64,000 bases of DNA from Sepioteuthis lessoniana. Taxonomy: Eukaryota > Mollusca > Cephalopoda > Myopsida > Loliginidae. This document shows, one piece after another, positions 23,958-36,083 of this stretch; position 1 is the first letter of the stretch, and every line of letters starts with the position of its first letter. The notes beneath the pieces were generated by a model. That model did no database searches, had not been told where the DNA came from, and saw only the letters and a list, made by a program, of their open reading frames with translations. The stretch spans positions 53,487,090-53,551,089 of the forward strand of contig OY757921.1 of NCBI GenBank assembly GCA_963585895.1, in the 5' to 3' direction. The translations under genes were made by a program, and so were the position numbers.

Positions 23958-24961
23958 CTGAATAAATAATAAGAACATTCAAATAAACAAAACTACTGGA
24001 AAAGTATGCAAGTTCATTTTTGAGTGTGTAAATTAGTAAAACATTTTAGTCAATATGAATTGGCATTTAATGCTAATATCGTTTCATGTCTGCCATAATA
24101 ACTTACAAATGATATAGATTACTCTCAAGCCAAACAAATATTTGTCCATAATAAATTATAAAATTCTTTCTTTAAACAGGTAAAATAAAACGACAGAGTT
24201 CACTTGAACTTCTAGCAAAATCCCTACTTCCTTATGGTAATAGATTGTTCTATTGCAGACAAATGACTAATAAACCGCATAGAATTTCATATAATTATTT
24301 AGAGGAAGAGGTATTAGTTCACCATTGATCTTAAAAGATAATAGATATATTTTAAAAGACAATAAAACATTGTCCTAGTTCGTTTTCTAATGAGAAAATT
24401 ATCATTTGTTTTGGGTATTGTCGTATTATTCATTGTGGGCATTGTCGTATTATTCAAATTAACTAAATTATTATTTGTTTATATAGTATTTTACCGGGCC
24501 ATTGGCCATATGAGTAGAGTGTTCGCCAATGGTCCGTGAAACCAGGGTACAATCCTAGGTCGAGTCATACCAAAGACTCAAAACAAAGTACTTGATGATG
24601 CCTTGCTTAACACTCAGTATTAAAAGGTAAGGATCAAGGGTAGAGTGAAGAAATCCAGGGAAGGAGTAGCGCCCACCACTACACCTTCATGTAGTTGCTA
24701 TTGAAAAGGGAGCCTTCGAGTGAGCCTCGACTAAGGTTGCCAACTTTACTTTTAATTTTTATATAGCATTTATAGACAATTATTTGTGAAGTGCAGGTTA
24801 TTAAATTCTCTTAGTTTTAATGCAAGATGACTCTTTTCTCTCGAGTTCTTGTAAAAATCTGTATATCATTTTGATACCTAATAGTTTTATTGCCATAATG
24901 TGCTATTAAACGAAAGTCCACCAATACAAATTATATATCATTATACATAAAAATTATTTAC
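23958..24961. other. Intron splitting the VWD domain
   Basis: AT-rich except for a SINE-like insert at about 24490-24745. Phase 0 intron. Confidence 0.6.
24490..24745 (+). mobile_element. Probable SINE
   Basis: GC-richer 250-bp block starting ggccattggccatatgagta with a B-box-like gggtacaatcctagg ~45 nt on, then a non-tRNA body. Family not identified. Confidence 0.45.
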
Positions 24962-25209
24962 ACTTAGTTTACTGCCGGGGAAAAGCCTGATTGTTTCACC
25001 ATTAAGCTTGATGTCAACTAGTCGAGTATAGGACACTCGCGTGTTGCCACGGTGTTCATTTTTTACTTCAACCATAAAGCGGGGCAATTTGCTCGTCTTC
25101 TTTGTCATGGTCAGCGTGTATTTGCACACTCCCATGAAGTGAATCCATTGACCATCAAACGTCTTGTAATGAGGATCACCGGAACCTCGGCACACACAAT
25201 CGGGGACTC
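24962..25209 (-). CDS. Exon: VWD domain, first half
   Basis: 248-nt exon, phase 1 in, phase 0 out; acceptor taatttcag, donor gtaaat. It opens with CVCRGSGDPHYKTFDG, the hallmark start of VWD domains, continues with the hydrophobic WIHFMGVCKYTL strand and ends with the LNGETIRLFPGSKLS strand pair. The VWD domain supports calcium binding and disulfide assembly in VWF, gel-forming mucins, zonadhesin and FCGBP. The phase 0 junction falls right before VNGELMTLP in the next exon, which is the expected continuation. Confidence 0.95.
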
Positions 25210-25231
25210 CTGAAATTATTATTTGAATTGG

Positions 25232-25275
<44 letters not shown>

Positions 25276-25278
25276 CGC

Positions 25279-25314
<36 letters not shown>
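25232..25314. repeat. TA then TG/CG simple repeat
   Basis: TA 25232-25254, then TG with GCGC interruptions to 25314, in the intron just upstream of the VWD exon's acceptor. Confidence 0.95.
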
Positions 25315-25315
<1 letters not shown>

Positions 25316-25696
25316 TCAATCTATCATTCGTTTATAAGCACAAATTTTAAAATATTTATCAACTGAAATATTCAAAATACAATCAATATAAATAAAAATA
25401 ATCAGTCTATTGTTTGTTGTAAAAAATCTACGCAATATAGGTAACTCATATTATCAAACTAATTGTAAATACTTTCTGGGAAAGTATTAGCTATATTATT
25501 TATGGTGTACAACTTTGTGATTGTTAAATTTATCTCGATTCCTTCAGTTGGGACTAAAATAATTTGTTATACATCTATTTGCATTTTATGATTCATAAAA
25601 AAAGAGAAATTGTGCAAATTCACAGATCAACAATAATTCATTTTGTATGTCAAGAAGAAAAATAAACGAAATAAAAACATATGATAATATGCTTAC

Positions 25697-25816
25697 GTTT
25701 TTCACACAACTTTCCCCTGAAACCTTTTAGACATCGGCATTTATACTTAATTCCGAATACTTTGCAAATACCGCCATTTTTACAGGGACTTCGAGCACAT
25801 GGATTCTTCGTACGCA
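25697..25816 (-). CDS. Exon: EGF-like repeat 6
   Basis: 120-nt phase 1-1 exon, acceptor ctatttag, strong gtaagc donor. Encodes RTKNPCARSPCKNGGIC, then YKCRCLKGFRGKLCEK. Six cysteines, three codons longer than the other EGF exons. It is the last EGF before the VWD domain, and its final codon joins to give EKRVPDCVCRGSGDPHY. The probable solo LTR at 25877-26839 begins 60 nt upstream of its acceptor side. Confidence 0.93.
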
Positions 25817-25876
25817 CTAAATAGGAATGTATATGATAGATCTCAGTAAGTAAAAAGTTTCACATTGTATATATAT

Positions 25877-26835
25877 TGTTACAAACCGGCTTTCACTGGG
25901 ACTGTGATAGCTGGCACGTAACGAGAATAAAAAAAATATATAAGATTGCGAGAATGTCCCAAGGTTCGATGAAAAAAGGGTGAACTATGGGAAGGGAATT
26001 TCTCCAATCGAAGACTCTGGGTAAATCACAGCGGAATAAGCGACAAGCACTCACAAAACCAACATAACACAATTTGAAGATTTAACAACAAAATGTATTA
26101 CAACATTAACAACTTAATTAGTGAAAATAAGAATTTTAAAAAAGGCTTCAAGAACAGAAGGTGATGGGAAAATAACGCTACTATTTATACATAAAATCTG
26201 AGACGAAAAACAACTCAAACAGATTTGCAAGGTAGACACAGAGAGGTAAAAGAAATATGAAACTCACTGAGGGTTTAGGACTTGTTAATAATCTTTTTTC
26301 TTTCGTTCTTTTTTTTTCTTTCGTTCCTTTTCTCTTTCGTTCTATTTTTTTCCTTTAAGAAGCTTGAACTTAAGTGCCACGAGGAGTTGTTAGGTTTTTG
26401 CTGTCCTTTTTTCTTAGTCACATTTCGGATGTATTGGAACGGAGTTCTTGGATGGATGTTCACACCTCAAAGTCAGGACCACTACTACTCTCGTCACCTA
26501 GCAAGAGTCAAAAACCAGAAGGGTATCTCCCCTGACTCTTAGAGCTGGAGATGTGGGTGATAAGGTCACCCAAAGTTCACTCCAAGAGTTCAAGGCTAGC
26601 TGAGCTGGGTAAATAGTGGAAAGGGGTTGACTTGCAATTCCATTTCTTGTCGTCGTCGTTTTTCTTTTCTCTTCCTCTTTTAGCCCCGTGAATTACCGAG
26701 CAAATCATGCATGATGAGAAAGGGTATGCTTGGCGCCTCTCCTTCCCAACTTTATTTTTATCTCGGAATAATAAGGACAAATAAAACACATTTGTAATGT
26801 ACATAAAAAAAATTCTCCTATTTTCTACCCAACGT

Positions 26836-26839
<4 letters not shown>
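25877..26839. mobile_element. Probable solo LTR, 963 bp
   Basis: Begins tgttac and ends gtaaca, a perfect 6-bp inverted terminus of the TG..CA type. It is clearly richer in GC and complexity than the flanking TA repeats and has no coding. Target duplication cannot be judged because both flanks are TA repeats. It occupies the intron between EGF repeats 5 and 6. Confidence 0.6.

Positions 26840-26912
<73 letters not shown>
26840..26912. repeat. TA microsatellite
   Basis: Pure TA run next to the probable solo LTR. Confidence 0.95.
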
Positions 26913-26916
<4 letters not shown>

Positions 26917-27040
26917 GGGGGTTATTGATGAGCGTATCTGTGCGTATATATGAGTTCATGTGTGTGAATATTTTTGAATGTTTGTGTCAGTATGCTTTTC
27001 TCGTGTGTAACATTGTTGAATATTGTAAACAATAGCTTAC

Positions 27041-27151
27041 CTTTTTCACAACGTTTACCATAAGATCGTCCCATGCAAATGCATTTGAAAGTTGTTCGAC
27101 TGGATTTACATTTCCCACCGTTTTTACAAGGTTTCAAGGCACATGGATTCG
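27041..27151 (-). CDS. Exon: EGF-like repeat 5
   Basis: 111-nt phase 1-1 exon, acceptor tttaaag, donor gtaagc. Encodes NPCALKPCKNGGKC, then FKCICMGRSYGKRCEK, with six canonical cysteines. The NGGKC and tyrosine-glycine features resemble Notch and fibropellin type EGF repeats. No calcium-binding consensus at the start. Confidence 0.93.
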
Positions 27152-27525
27152 CTTTAAATAAATTAAAAGTAATATTATTCATATAACTGTGTATGTACTT
27201 TGATTATTGATATTTTGTGAGTGGAACAGTTAATATACACTAAGAGAAATTGTTGTTTAACACTGATCATATAAGATATATCCATTTATTACAATTGTAG
27301 GAAAGGTTTAGTTATTGAATACTTATATATCAATACTTATATATCAAGTTATTGAATACTTATATATCAATAAGGACGTTTGTAAAATGCTCTCTACGCA
27401 AACTAGAAATTAAGAGAAATTACATTTTGAAATTTCTGTTCTCTATCAAATCAATAATATAGTGACAAATTTTCCGATAAAAGGAACATGGGTTTAGGCA
27501 ACAGCATTCATACCATAATACTTAC

Positions 27526-27636
27526 CTTGCATACAGGTCTTACCCTTGAAGCCAGGACGACATTTACATATCGGTTTGTTGCCTATAGTAAAACATGTTC
27601 CTTTATTCTTGCACGGATTCGTCCGACAGGGATGAA
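27526..27636 (-). CDS. Exon: EGF-like repeat 4
   Basis: 111-nt phase 1-1 exon, acceptor tttttcag, strong gtaagt donor. Encodes HPCRTNPCKNKGTC, then PICKCRPGFKGKTCMQ: all six cysteines with canonical spacing and the aromatic-glycine GF.G.. turn before the last cysteine. The join from repeat 3 restores V-H-P-C. A TCTA microsatellite (27673-27706) lies just upstream in transcription order. Confidence 0.93.
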
Positions 27637-27672
27637 CTGAAAAATATCAAATCAAATTAAATTCTATTGTCA

Positions 27673-27706
<34 letters not shown>
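27673..27706. repeat. TCTA microsatellite
   Basis: About eight tandem TCTA units. Confidence 0.95.
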
Positions 27707-27707
<1 letters not shown>

Positions 27708-28689
27708 TCTCTAATATTAAAGGTTTTGTGTTATAGATAAATATCAAATATTATGCCTTGTGTTACTGATTAATATCTACATGAGATAATTCACTTTTTT
27801 ACTTTTTTTTCTTATTTCATGAATTTAAGAAAAACTTCGTGAGAGTGTTTAATTTTGACATTTCATTTTATTCTTGTATTTTCTTAACAAACTAATATCG
27901 TAATTCAACCTTAGTTAACATTTATGTAATGGATTTAACCCTAAGGTATTTTCTCATGCATTTCAATGCAAATATATACTAGTAAAATATATTGTTTTGC
28001 AAACCTTGTATGAAAAATAGATATTACTATCTTAAACATATAATCTATAGCATTAGCATACACCAGATTAGATATCCGATGAGAGCATGATTAACTTTAT
28101 TTAGCAAATGAAATATAAGACAAAAATAGGATTTTCACGTCTCCAAATCCGTGTATATTTTTATTTTATTTAAAAATTCCTATTTTTATTTTTTATGAAA
28201 AACCTAAATTTCAGTTTATGAAGGATTCATTAAAAAATACTTTGCACGAATGTGATTTTTACCAGATGTTTTATGGGAATTAATATTTTTCCATTATTTT
28301 TTATCAATATTTATTTAGATGCTTCGTATCAAAATGTATTTGAATATTATAAGATATTATGTCAAGGCATAATTATTATGATTATTTCAATAAACTGTTT
28401 TAATTTTGAGTATTTTCTATACTTATTTATATCTGATTTTATAGAGCTTTTAAAAATGTATAGAATATGAGCGATTTCTCATAATTCCTTTAATTAAAGT
28501 ATTCTCTTAACAAATATGGATTTTGAAACAATATAAACAACAAAATTGAATATTAGCTTTTCTATAATTGTAATATATCAGAAAATTATCAATTATAACA
28601 ATATAAATATAATTTACTGGCGATTTTTATCGACAACATATTTTTTTTAATATTTTCGGCTACGCCTGTAACATAGGGCAGATAGACTG

Positions 28690-28945
28690 AGGTGACTTTT
28701 CGAGTATTGTCATTTGATTGAGTTTTCTTTGAGCCAATTTATACTCTGGGTAGTTGCTTCAATGGAGGTTGTCTCTTAAAGTCTTTATTTCTTCTTGATA
28801 TACATTGCCGTCACTACTAATGGCTTTTGCTCGATGTTGTAGGCAAAGAACGATTCCTTTCTTTACATTATATGGATGGTGGGAGCTGAAGTGTTGGTAC
28901 CATCAGGTGAAGGTTTACTTTTGATACGCAGACGACCTGAATATT
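28690..28945 (-). mobile_element. Penelope-like element RT relic
   Basis: The minus strand reads HFSSHHPYNVKKGIVLCLQH followed by RAKAISSDGNVYQEEIKTLR and, after a stop, NYPE. This matches the SHHP..K.G.V..L..RA segment at the C-terminal part of Penelope-like reverse transcriptases. Upstream, YQK.TFT.WYQ resembles the usual VYRKPT.T..YL. No GIY-YIG endonuclease found. Confidence 0.7.
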
Positions 28946-29004
28946 TACTCTCTGTTTATTATGAATACTTCTAGGAAAGATTATGTTGTCTTGTTCTTTC
29001 AGCT

Positions 29005-29081
29005 GATGATATATTTTCAGAATTATCATTAAGATTATCAGTAACTGATAATCTTAATGATAATTCTGAAAATATATCATC
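29005..29081. repeat. Perfect foldback, 38-bp arms, 1-nt spacer
   Basis: Arms 29005-29042 and 29044-29081 are exact reverse complements around a single A at 29043. Confidence 0.93.
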
Positions 29082-30055
29082 TTCAATATATCTGTCTTCA
29101 ACAGAAAATGTATACAACAGAAAAAGCAACATTTATGAGTTTGTCTTTCGATTAAAGTCGAGATTTTTAAGTTGAAGCAACGATAAATCAAACGTGAATT
29201 CATTTATGAGATTAATTATCACCCTCACTCCTTGTTATTACTCAAACGTAATACAATGTTGAATTATGAAGCAATTATCACTGAATTTGTCCTGATTTGT
29301 TAAAGGGCTAATGACATGCTCCTGTTTATTACTAATACAGATTTATTGAGTTCCTTCGTCACAAAATGTCTATTTATTGGCTTAAACCTAACAAACATTT
29401 GATCTATTTTTGATAAAACGTTCTCTCAGTTGTAAAGCAAACTGAGGAATTGTTTACAAATGACATCAAGTTCAGCAAATTAATCATATGTTTTGAAATA
29501 ATATTCATTAGATTATTTATACAACTGTGAAATTGAATGTTTACGATACTCTTCTATTAATTATCTTCGAAATAATAAGGAAGTTGAAATCTGGTAGGTT
29601 AAAAGAAAGCAGTATGGAAATATTTATTGCTGCTGCTTACTTTTTACCTATTTCCGAATTTCCGGTATTTATGTCCTACCGTATGACAAAATATATCTGT
29701 TATATGATTCAACATATCAAAAATATGTCAAAAATGAAAATATTCAGGATTTCTTCAAAACGCAAGTGATAATTTTGAAAATTATATTTGAAAATTTTAA
29801 AGAAATCCTAAATATTGACAATGGAAATTCAAAATAAGAGATAACTTATACAATATACAGCAATGTATTGATAGAAGCTGTTTCAGAAAGATATTCAATT
29901 TTTAAAAATTCATCTCATTTCTAAACAAGATTTTACATAAAAAACATTAATTAATTCGAAAATGTATATTTATGAAATATGTACTTTACTGATTGGCTTG
30001 ATAACGTACTGCCAAAGTAAATATCAAACACACTTAGTGTATATAGTTAGTAAGC

Positions 30056-30058
<3 letters not shown>

Positions 30059-30124
<66 letters not shown>

Positions 30125-30265
30125 ACAGGGTGAAGATAATGTTGGAATCCTAGTAGTGTAATAATTATCGTTCTGCAATATGACATCAAATTATTTTCGA
30201 CTGCAGTCACGCTATTATGTTCACATATGGACTAAAACATTAATAATCCTGTGTATTGTTATATC

Positions 30266-30331
<66 letters not shown>
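30059..30331. repeat. Two TA microsatellites
   Basis: TA runs at 30059-30122 and 30268-30331. Confidence 0.95.
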
Positions 30332-30333
<2 letters not shown>

Positions 30334-30535
30334 TAAATTTAGCAACCAAAGTCAAGGGTGACCAGAAGGCTCACTTTTCAATATCTACTACACCGAGATA
30401 TACGTGAGGGCACTTCTCATCTTCCTGTATTGCTCCACTTTACCTTTGATACGTACCTTATATTGCTGAATGTAAAGTAAGGAGGTATTAAGTACCATAT
30501 TTAAAGTCATTGGGATGACATGACCTGGGATTGAA

Positions 30536-30633
<98 letters not shown>
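30536..30633. repeat. TA/TG microsatellite
   Basis: TA to 30556, then about 38 TG units. Confidence 0.95.
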
Positions 30634-30634
<1 letters not shown>

Positions 30635-30635
30635 A

Positions 30636-31093
30636 TAAACGTAGTGATACATGATTTTTCAATCTGCCGTAATCTCCATTTGTATCAGCTTCATTACAAA
30701 ATGTTCCTTTAGTGAAAAGACTGGCGATATACATCAAGGAAGAGCGCAGTCCGGTTTTCTTTTGAACAGATATTTTTATCCAACGAGGGAGCTATGTGGA
30801 TGTCTACTTTTCTTCCAAGAACATGATCTAACCTATTCTCCAGATTCTCTGAAACGAACTTGTCGTATCTAAATATCTTTTCACATTAAAATTAGTCAAC
30901 TCTAACTTGATTTAAACCTATTGTCAAAGAGCCAAATCAATCGCTTGTGAATGCCCTAAGCTTAATTTGTTAGACTTCCAGAAGCACTAACAGACAGGTG
31001 ATTCAGTAAGCAATTCTTAGGCATTACACGAATCCTCTTTCCTCTAAAAACATTTCCCTTTGTTCTTGGACGGATTTTTAACATATGGATCAA
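30636..31093. repeat. Duplicated block with relic EGF exon, copy 1
   Basis: About 460 bp aligning at ~90% with 38952-39419 in the same orientation (shared tttttatccaa.gaggga, ccagattctctgaaacgaac, gacaggtgattcagtaag). The right end of each copy holds the relic EGF exon. Both begin beside a TA-containing microsatellite. Confidence 0.85.
31020..31088 (-). pseudogene. Relic EGF-like exon (second copy)
   Basis: After an acceptor-like atcatttag the minus strand reads D-P-Y-V-K-N-P-S-K-N-K-G-K-C-F-stop, clearly derived from an EGF exon of the 36489-36599 type. Cysteines 1 and 2 are lost and a TAG falls right after cysteine 3. It shares its surroundings with the relic at 39340-39408, so both descend from one already non-functional or soon inactivated duplicate. 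Confidence 0.7.
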
Positions 31094-31875
31094 CTAAATG
31101 ATAATAATAAATATAATTTCATTTAGATATATGAATCTAAATACTTAAGAGATTTAAGTGTTCTGTAACAGTCTTTATTTAGCGATTAATTGATTGCCCA
31201 TCCTTATACTTTATAGTTTTTATTTGTCTACTTTTGCGTTTTGTGACTCATGGAGAAATGTATTCAAACTTTACAGATTTCACCGACACCAACCAACATA
31301 ATTAGAATTGAAATACTTTTACTCTATTTCTGTTGATAGATTCAAATACGTGTGAATAATTACAAATTTTATACTTCATTATTTATTGTCTCTAAATATG
31401 CACGAATAGACTTGATGTCATTTTTACGAAAGTCGACGTCTTTCTTTCCAAAGGATTTTTGGTTTGTCATGACTTCCAACCGTCAGGGATTTTTGAAAAC
31501 ATTCCCGTTATAAATTCTGGGACTGTTGTAATGATTAACTATTTCCCAACTTGTGCGAGTTAATAATTCTCTATCTTTAGTCAAACCTAACCTCCTTTCT
31601 CTTCTCCATTGTGTTGTTAACGTAAAAATAACAATGGTGACACTCTATACACTATATAATGTTCTTTACTGACATTATCACAAATATTTAACTGAATTAA
31701 TACAAACAAAATAGTTATGTAAATTACTTCTACGTACACGAATAAATCAATTAGAAATGATATTTTCTTATGCACGAATAATTTTATTGTTTTTTTCCCG
31801 ATTTTGCATAATTCACCGAATAAATTTGTTGTGTTTAACATATAGTTCTTTGTACTGAGTTTTATGTTTCGTTCT

Positions 31876-31963
<88 letters not shown>

Positions 31964-32136
31964 ACTTCCGAACATTTTAAAAACCTGGCATCTTTCGGGT
32001 ATTAACTTCTGAGAAATGGATATAATATTCCAAATTAGAGGCTGTACGAGGAATTTCCTCGTTGACTGTATATCATATAAAATCATATATATCAGTTTCA
32101 TAACATCACTTTATATTAAAAATGTTCTTTTATAAT
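31094..32136. other. Intron with long TG repeat
   Basis: TG run at 31881-31961 (about 40 units). Otherwise AT-rich and unrecognised. Confidence 0.6.
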
Positions 32137-32362
32137 TGTTGAGGCACAATCACCTACAAATGGACTCAACCACTCTATAATACCGGCAGACACAGCAATA
32201 CGAAGTCAGTCTAGATCTGGAAGCTAACCTCGCCCCTGCACGGTTATGTGAACTAGCTTACTGTCCTATGTTCTTGTAACCATGCTTTGTTCTTGTAAAT
32301 ATATACCTATACTATAACTGTGGTGTTTTTTTTTCTATGTGACCCCTTCCAGGGCCATAACA
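32137..32362 (+). repeat. 5' LTR of Gypsy element 1
   Basis: Starts tgttgaggcacaatcacc and ends ccagggccataaca. A tRNA-primer-site-like ctggcgacgaggc follows at once. Confidence 0.85.
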
Positions 32363-33183
32363 CTGGCGACGAGGCATTTGAACAAATAATACTAGCAGAT
32401 CGAAAATATGGACTCACGCAGGAACCACAAGTCAAACCTTAACACGGACACTTCAAAATTTCGAAACTGCATACCCACGAAAACTTCGCCATAACACCGA
32501 CGAACATGGATTCAAACATTACAGGGGTATCACGTCTCAACAAGCCTAGTTATTCTCGCCAACTAAGAACGAGCATCACCAACAATATCTGGGAACTAAT
32601 TGCGAACCCATCGGGAAAACCAAGCACAGTCTTTGTTTTCAACAATAACTCTGAATGTTTTTTTCTTCTAAAAAAATCCCACCCAGTGTCTAAAACACGG
32701 TCAAAAAAAGAAAGAATTTTTTTTCTTCCCTCTCTGTTTGTCTATTACAAACAGTTAATATTCAAAACAATTTCTGGGCGCGAACAAAATTTTCTTATTT
32801 TAAAGAAAAGGCCAGTACCGCTTACAAAGTACTATCCTCACGGGACTACAAGTGAAAAAGTTGCCAGTACAACGTTTATTTGTTGTTTTGGATGGTGAAA
32901 CAAATTACTGTTTCCCTTCCCCCTAAATAGTTCTAACATAAATATCGGGAAATGAATTACTGTCCCCCACCCCCGTTGTACTTTTCAAAAGGAAAAAATC
33001 GGCCAAACCGAAAATCTTAAAGAACCTGTCAAACCCACCACGGCTAAATTTTTAAAACTAAAAAAAAAAAAAAAATTAGAGAAAAAAGAATCTCTACATT
33101 TCTTTTTATTGGAAGAAATAGAAAAAAACTGTATTTTTTATATTTTGGACAAACCAAGCAAAATGGATGAACTATAGACGGCT

Positions 33184-33960
33184 ATGACAAAGTTGGTAAA
33201 ACTACAGATTAAACAGCAAGAACGACAGCAACGCACAGAGGAACTACATGAAAAATGGGAAGAAAAACAAGAACTACTATTAGATCGACAGCAACGCGCT
33301 GACGAATTACAGTTCAAACATCAGAAACAATTATTCGAGCGTCAACAGCGTACGGTGGAATGGCTGGCACAAATCTTAAAGAACAATGCGCATACAGATA
33401 CGATCCTGCATTTTCTCGAGACAAATGAAGATAATAAATTCGTGGATTTGATTTTGCCACAGAAAACCTCGGAGCTATCGTTTGACGAGACGGTAAAACT
33501 CCTAACGGAATTGTTCACCCCGAAAACCTCTCTCTTTCACAAGTGAATAAACACTGTGACGAATTTATATTATCGGAGTTAACAGCGGACAACTTCAAGT
33601 GCCCAGTGTTTTCACTGGGACTTACTTCTGGTAGAGATGCAGAAATTAGACGGTGCGTTCTAACTAAGTTAGGAAGTGAACCAAGTCTAACTCTCCAAAA
33701 ACTAACAGAAGATTGTCAAAAAATTGAAATTATTAAAAAAAGACTCTAAAGATATCGAATCTGGCATTTCGTACATAAAAAGAGTAGTCAAACAAACCAA
33801 GACTCACAAAACAAATATAATACAGAATAGAAAAAAAAATATCACACATACCCTCCCAAATCTGACGACAAATTCGAAAAAAGAAAGATTCATAGACCTT
33901 GCTACAGATGCGGAGGCATGCATTGAGTAAAGGATTGCTTCTACTTAGGAAAAATGCTTA
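33184..33960 (+). pseudogene. Gypsy element 1 gag
   Basis: A glutamine/arginine-rich coiled-coil-like start (KQQERQQRTEELHEKWEEKQ), then FVDLILPQKTSELSFDETVK and, after a stop and frameshift at ~33545, HCDEFILSELTADNFKCPVF. The second gag of the window (44.9-45.7 kb) shares SELTADNFKC. The zinc-knuckle remnant lies near 33900-33990 in another frame. Confidence 0.8.
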
Positions 33961-34111
33961 GTATGTAAAAAATAGGACACAAAAGTTCCATTGCAGAAAC
34001 AAAAATCAAACTAAAAGCCGAGTGCGCCTAAGAAAAATCGTAGATACCCAAGAAGAAAGCTAACGGAAATATGTAACAGTTGAAATTCTTAGCAAGCATA
34101 TCAAATTACAA

Positions 34112-34795
34112 TTGGATTCAGGATCAGATCTAACAATTCTTAATTTCAACTCTTGGAGGAAATTACAAAATACCACAATGTTAAGATCCCATAAAACAGC
34201 AAAGGCCATTAATGGCATACAAATCAATTTTGAGGGAGAACTGATTACCAATGTTACTTTGCCGGGTAAAACAAAGAAATTAAAAATGCACCTGTTCAAA
34301 AACACCGAAAACCTATTCGGTTCAGACTGGATGCACGAATTCAATTTATGGGACTTGCCTATATCGACGTTCTGCAGAAAAGCAGAATCGTGTTTATCGG
34401 CAGCAGAAAATTTAATCTCTAAATTAAAAAAGGAATTCGCAGAAGTATTCACTCCTGGCCTTGGGAAATGTAAGAAAATTGCCGCAGAACTAAAATTAAA
34501 GCAAAACATGCTACCAGTTTTTATAAGAAAACGTAACATGCCATTTGTGTTCCTTGACAAAATAAACCAGGAGTTGGATAGACTAGAAAATGTTGGGATC
34601 CTATCAAAAACAGAATATAGCCAGTGGGCTGTCCCAGTAGTCCATCTTAAAAAGAAATTAGGGGAAATCCGTGTTTGTTCTGACTTCTCGACTGGTTTGA
34701 ATGCAGCCTTAAAGGACCTTCATTACCCACTACCCAGTCCCGAGGAAGTATTCTCTAAACTGAACAGCGACAGCTTTTTTCGAAAATCGATTTAA
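34112..34795 (+). pseudogene. Gypsy element 1 protease and N-terminal RT
   Basis: Open for 227 residues: LDSGSDLTILN is the retropepsin active-site motif (its Leu codon just precedes); the RT part has SQWAVPVVHLKKKLGEIRVC and HYPLPSPEEVFSKL, then a stop where SKIDLSDAYLQIP is expected. Downstream the RT palm with the catalytic box is deleted. Confidence 0.85.
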
Positions 34796-34849
34796 GTGAC
34801 GCTTACCTGCAAATCCCAGTCAACAATGACAGCGGTAATCTTCTCTGTA

Positions 34850-35735
34850 TCAACACTAGACATAATAGTTGCTAGCAACGCTAGTCAGTACGGCATAGAT
34901 GCATGCCTACAACACATAATGCCAGATGATTCGAAACAGCCAATCGCTTTCAAATCTAAAACACTGTTGTGTTTTAGATTTGAAAGCGATTGGCTGTTTC
35001 GAATCATCTGGCTGAAAAACCCTATTCTCCGAATAAGAAAGAAGGATTTAGCATTATGCGTTTTCAAAATTCCAAAGTTACCTATACGGTAGGCATTTGA
35101 CACGGCAAACAGATCATAAGCCGTTGATAAACAATTTTGGGGTCAAAAAAAGAATATCCTACATTCACTGCAAACCGGATGTTTAGATGGGGAACTATTG
35201 TATTGAATTATGACATCAAATTAGAATTTCTCTCCTCAAAAGAAATCGCACACGTGGACGGCTTGTCGAGATTGATTCCTACCCAAAAGGAACTCCTCGA
35301 GGACTCGGTAATTGCTGTGCAACGCATAGATAGAGAAATTAAAACAATGATCAACACACAATCCGCGAAATACTGGTAACTCTTCTACAGATAAAGACAG
35401 AAGCCGTGAATGACGAATTCATTAAAACTACAAAGCAGAAATTATTATGAGGAAATGTCACTTCAGATATTAATTCTGTTTGCAACGACGTGGTGCTTTA
35501 TAATGAAAGAGTCACTATCCCCTAAACTCTGCAAAAAGAATATTAAAGGATTTCCACATGTTCCATCCAGGCACCAACAGGATGAAAAGCCTAATGCGAA
35601 GTTTCGTCTATTGGCCGTCCATGGATCAAGATATCACCAGCAGAAGCCATGTTTGGTCGAAAAAATAGCTACCAAAACAGACCTTACAAAACAGAACCTC
35701 TACTGTACAACTCAAACGATTCAACCTTGGTGACA
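34850..35735 (+). pseudogene. Gypsy element 1 RNase H and integrase remnants
   Basis: RNase H start (ASNASQYGIDACLQ) is followed by a 44-bp foldback, then FTANRMFRWGTIVLNYDIKL and AHVDGLSRLIPTQKE. The integrase zinc-finger lead-in is out of frame and the DDE core is absent; only a C-terminal DKVFLKHFRNN segment remains near 35730-35830. Confidence 0.8.
34921..35012. repeat. Perfect foldback, 44-bp arms, 4-nt spacer
   Basis: Arms 34921-34964 and 34969-35012 are exact reverse complements around tgtt. The left arm codes RNase H (PDDSKQPIAFKSK); coding resumes after the right arm with A-E-K-P-Y-S. Confidence 0.95.
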
Positions 35736-36083
35736 AAGTCTTCTTGAAACACTTCAGAAACAACGTTTCCTTTTGGGAACTGAGAACGATAACCCAAAGA
35801 ATCAGTAATGTTACATACATTATTCCGGGCCATAATTCGAGCATAAGAGACATCTCAACCAAATCAGGAAACGCACCACCGAGGACCTAGTGGATCTGCA
35901 GCAGGAGGAAGTAGAGACAATTGACCCCGTCTACGACACATTTGATATCGAACCTCCCCAAACCATACCAGAACCAAGGCGCTCAGGTAGGAAAAGGAAA
36001 TTTACGGACCTTCTTTTGGTCTGTCCAAAGAAAAAGAGATACTGATTTCACCTGTCGGAGTAACCAGCTTGGAAACGGGGTCT

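Larger units (their letters stand above)
27707..30058. other. Intron, mostly unrecognised
   Basis: AT-rich. Includes a Penelope-like relic (28690-28945) and a perfect foldback (29005-29081). Otherwise nothing recognised. Confidence 0.55.

Noticed and set aside
30651..30872. Possible small gene shared with 38972-39190
   Set aside because: Open frames coincide because the two blocks are duplicates; many substitutions change residues and no splice or domain evidence exists.
30388..32101. Open frames rich in T-H repeats (30388-30636 and 31877-32101)
   Set aside because: Translations of TG microsatellites on the minus strand.
32506..32898. 130-codon open frame upstream of Gypsy 1 gag
   Set aside because: Lies in the element's leader, no recognisable domain; may be degraded gag or chance.
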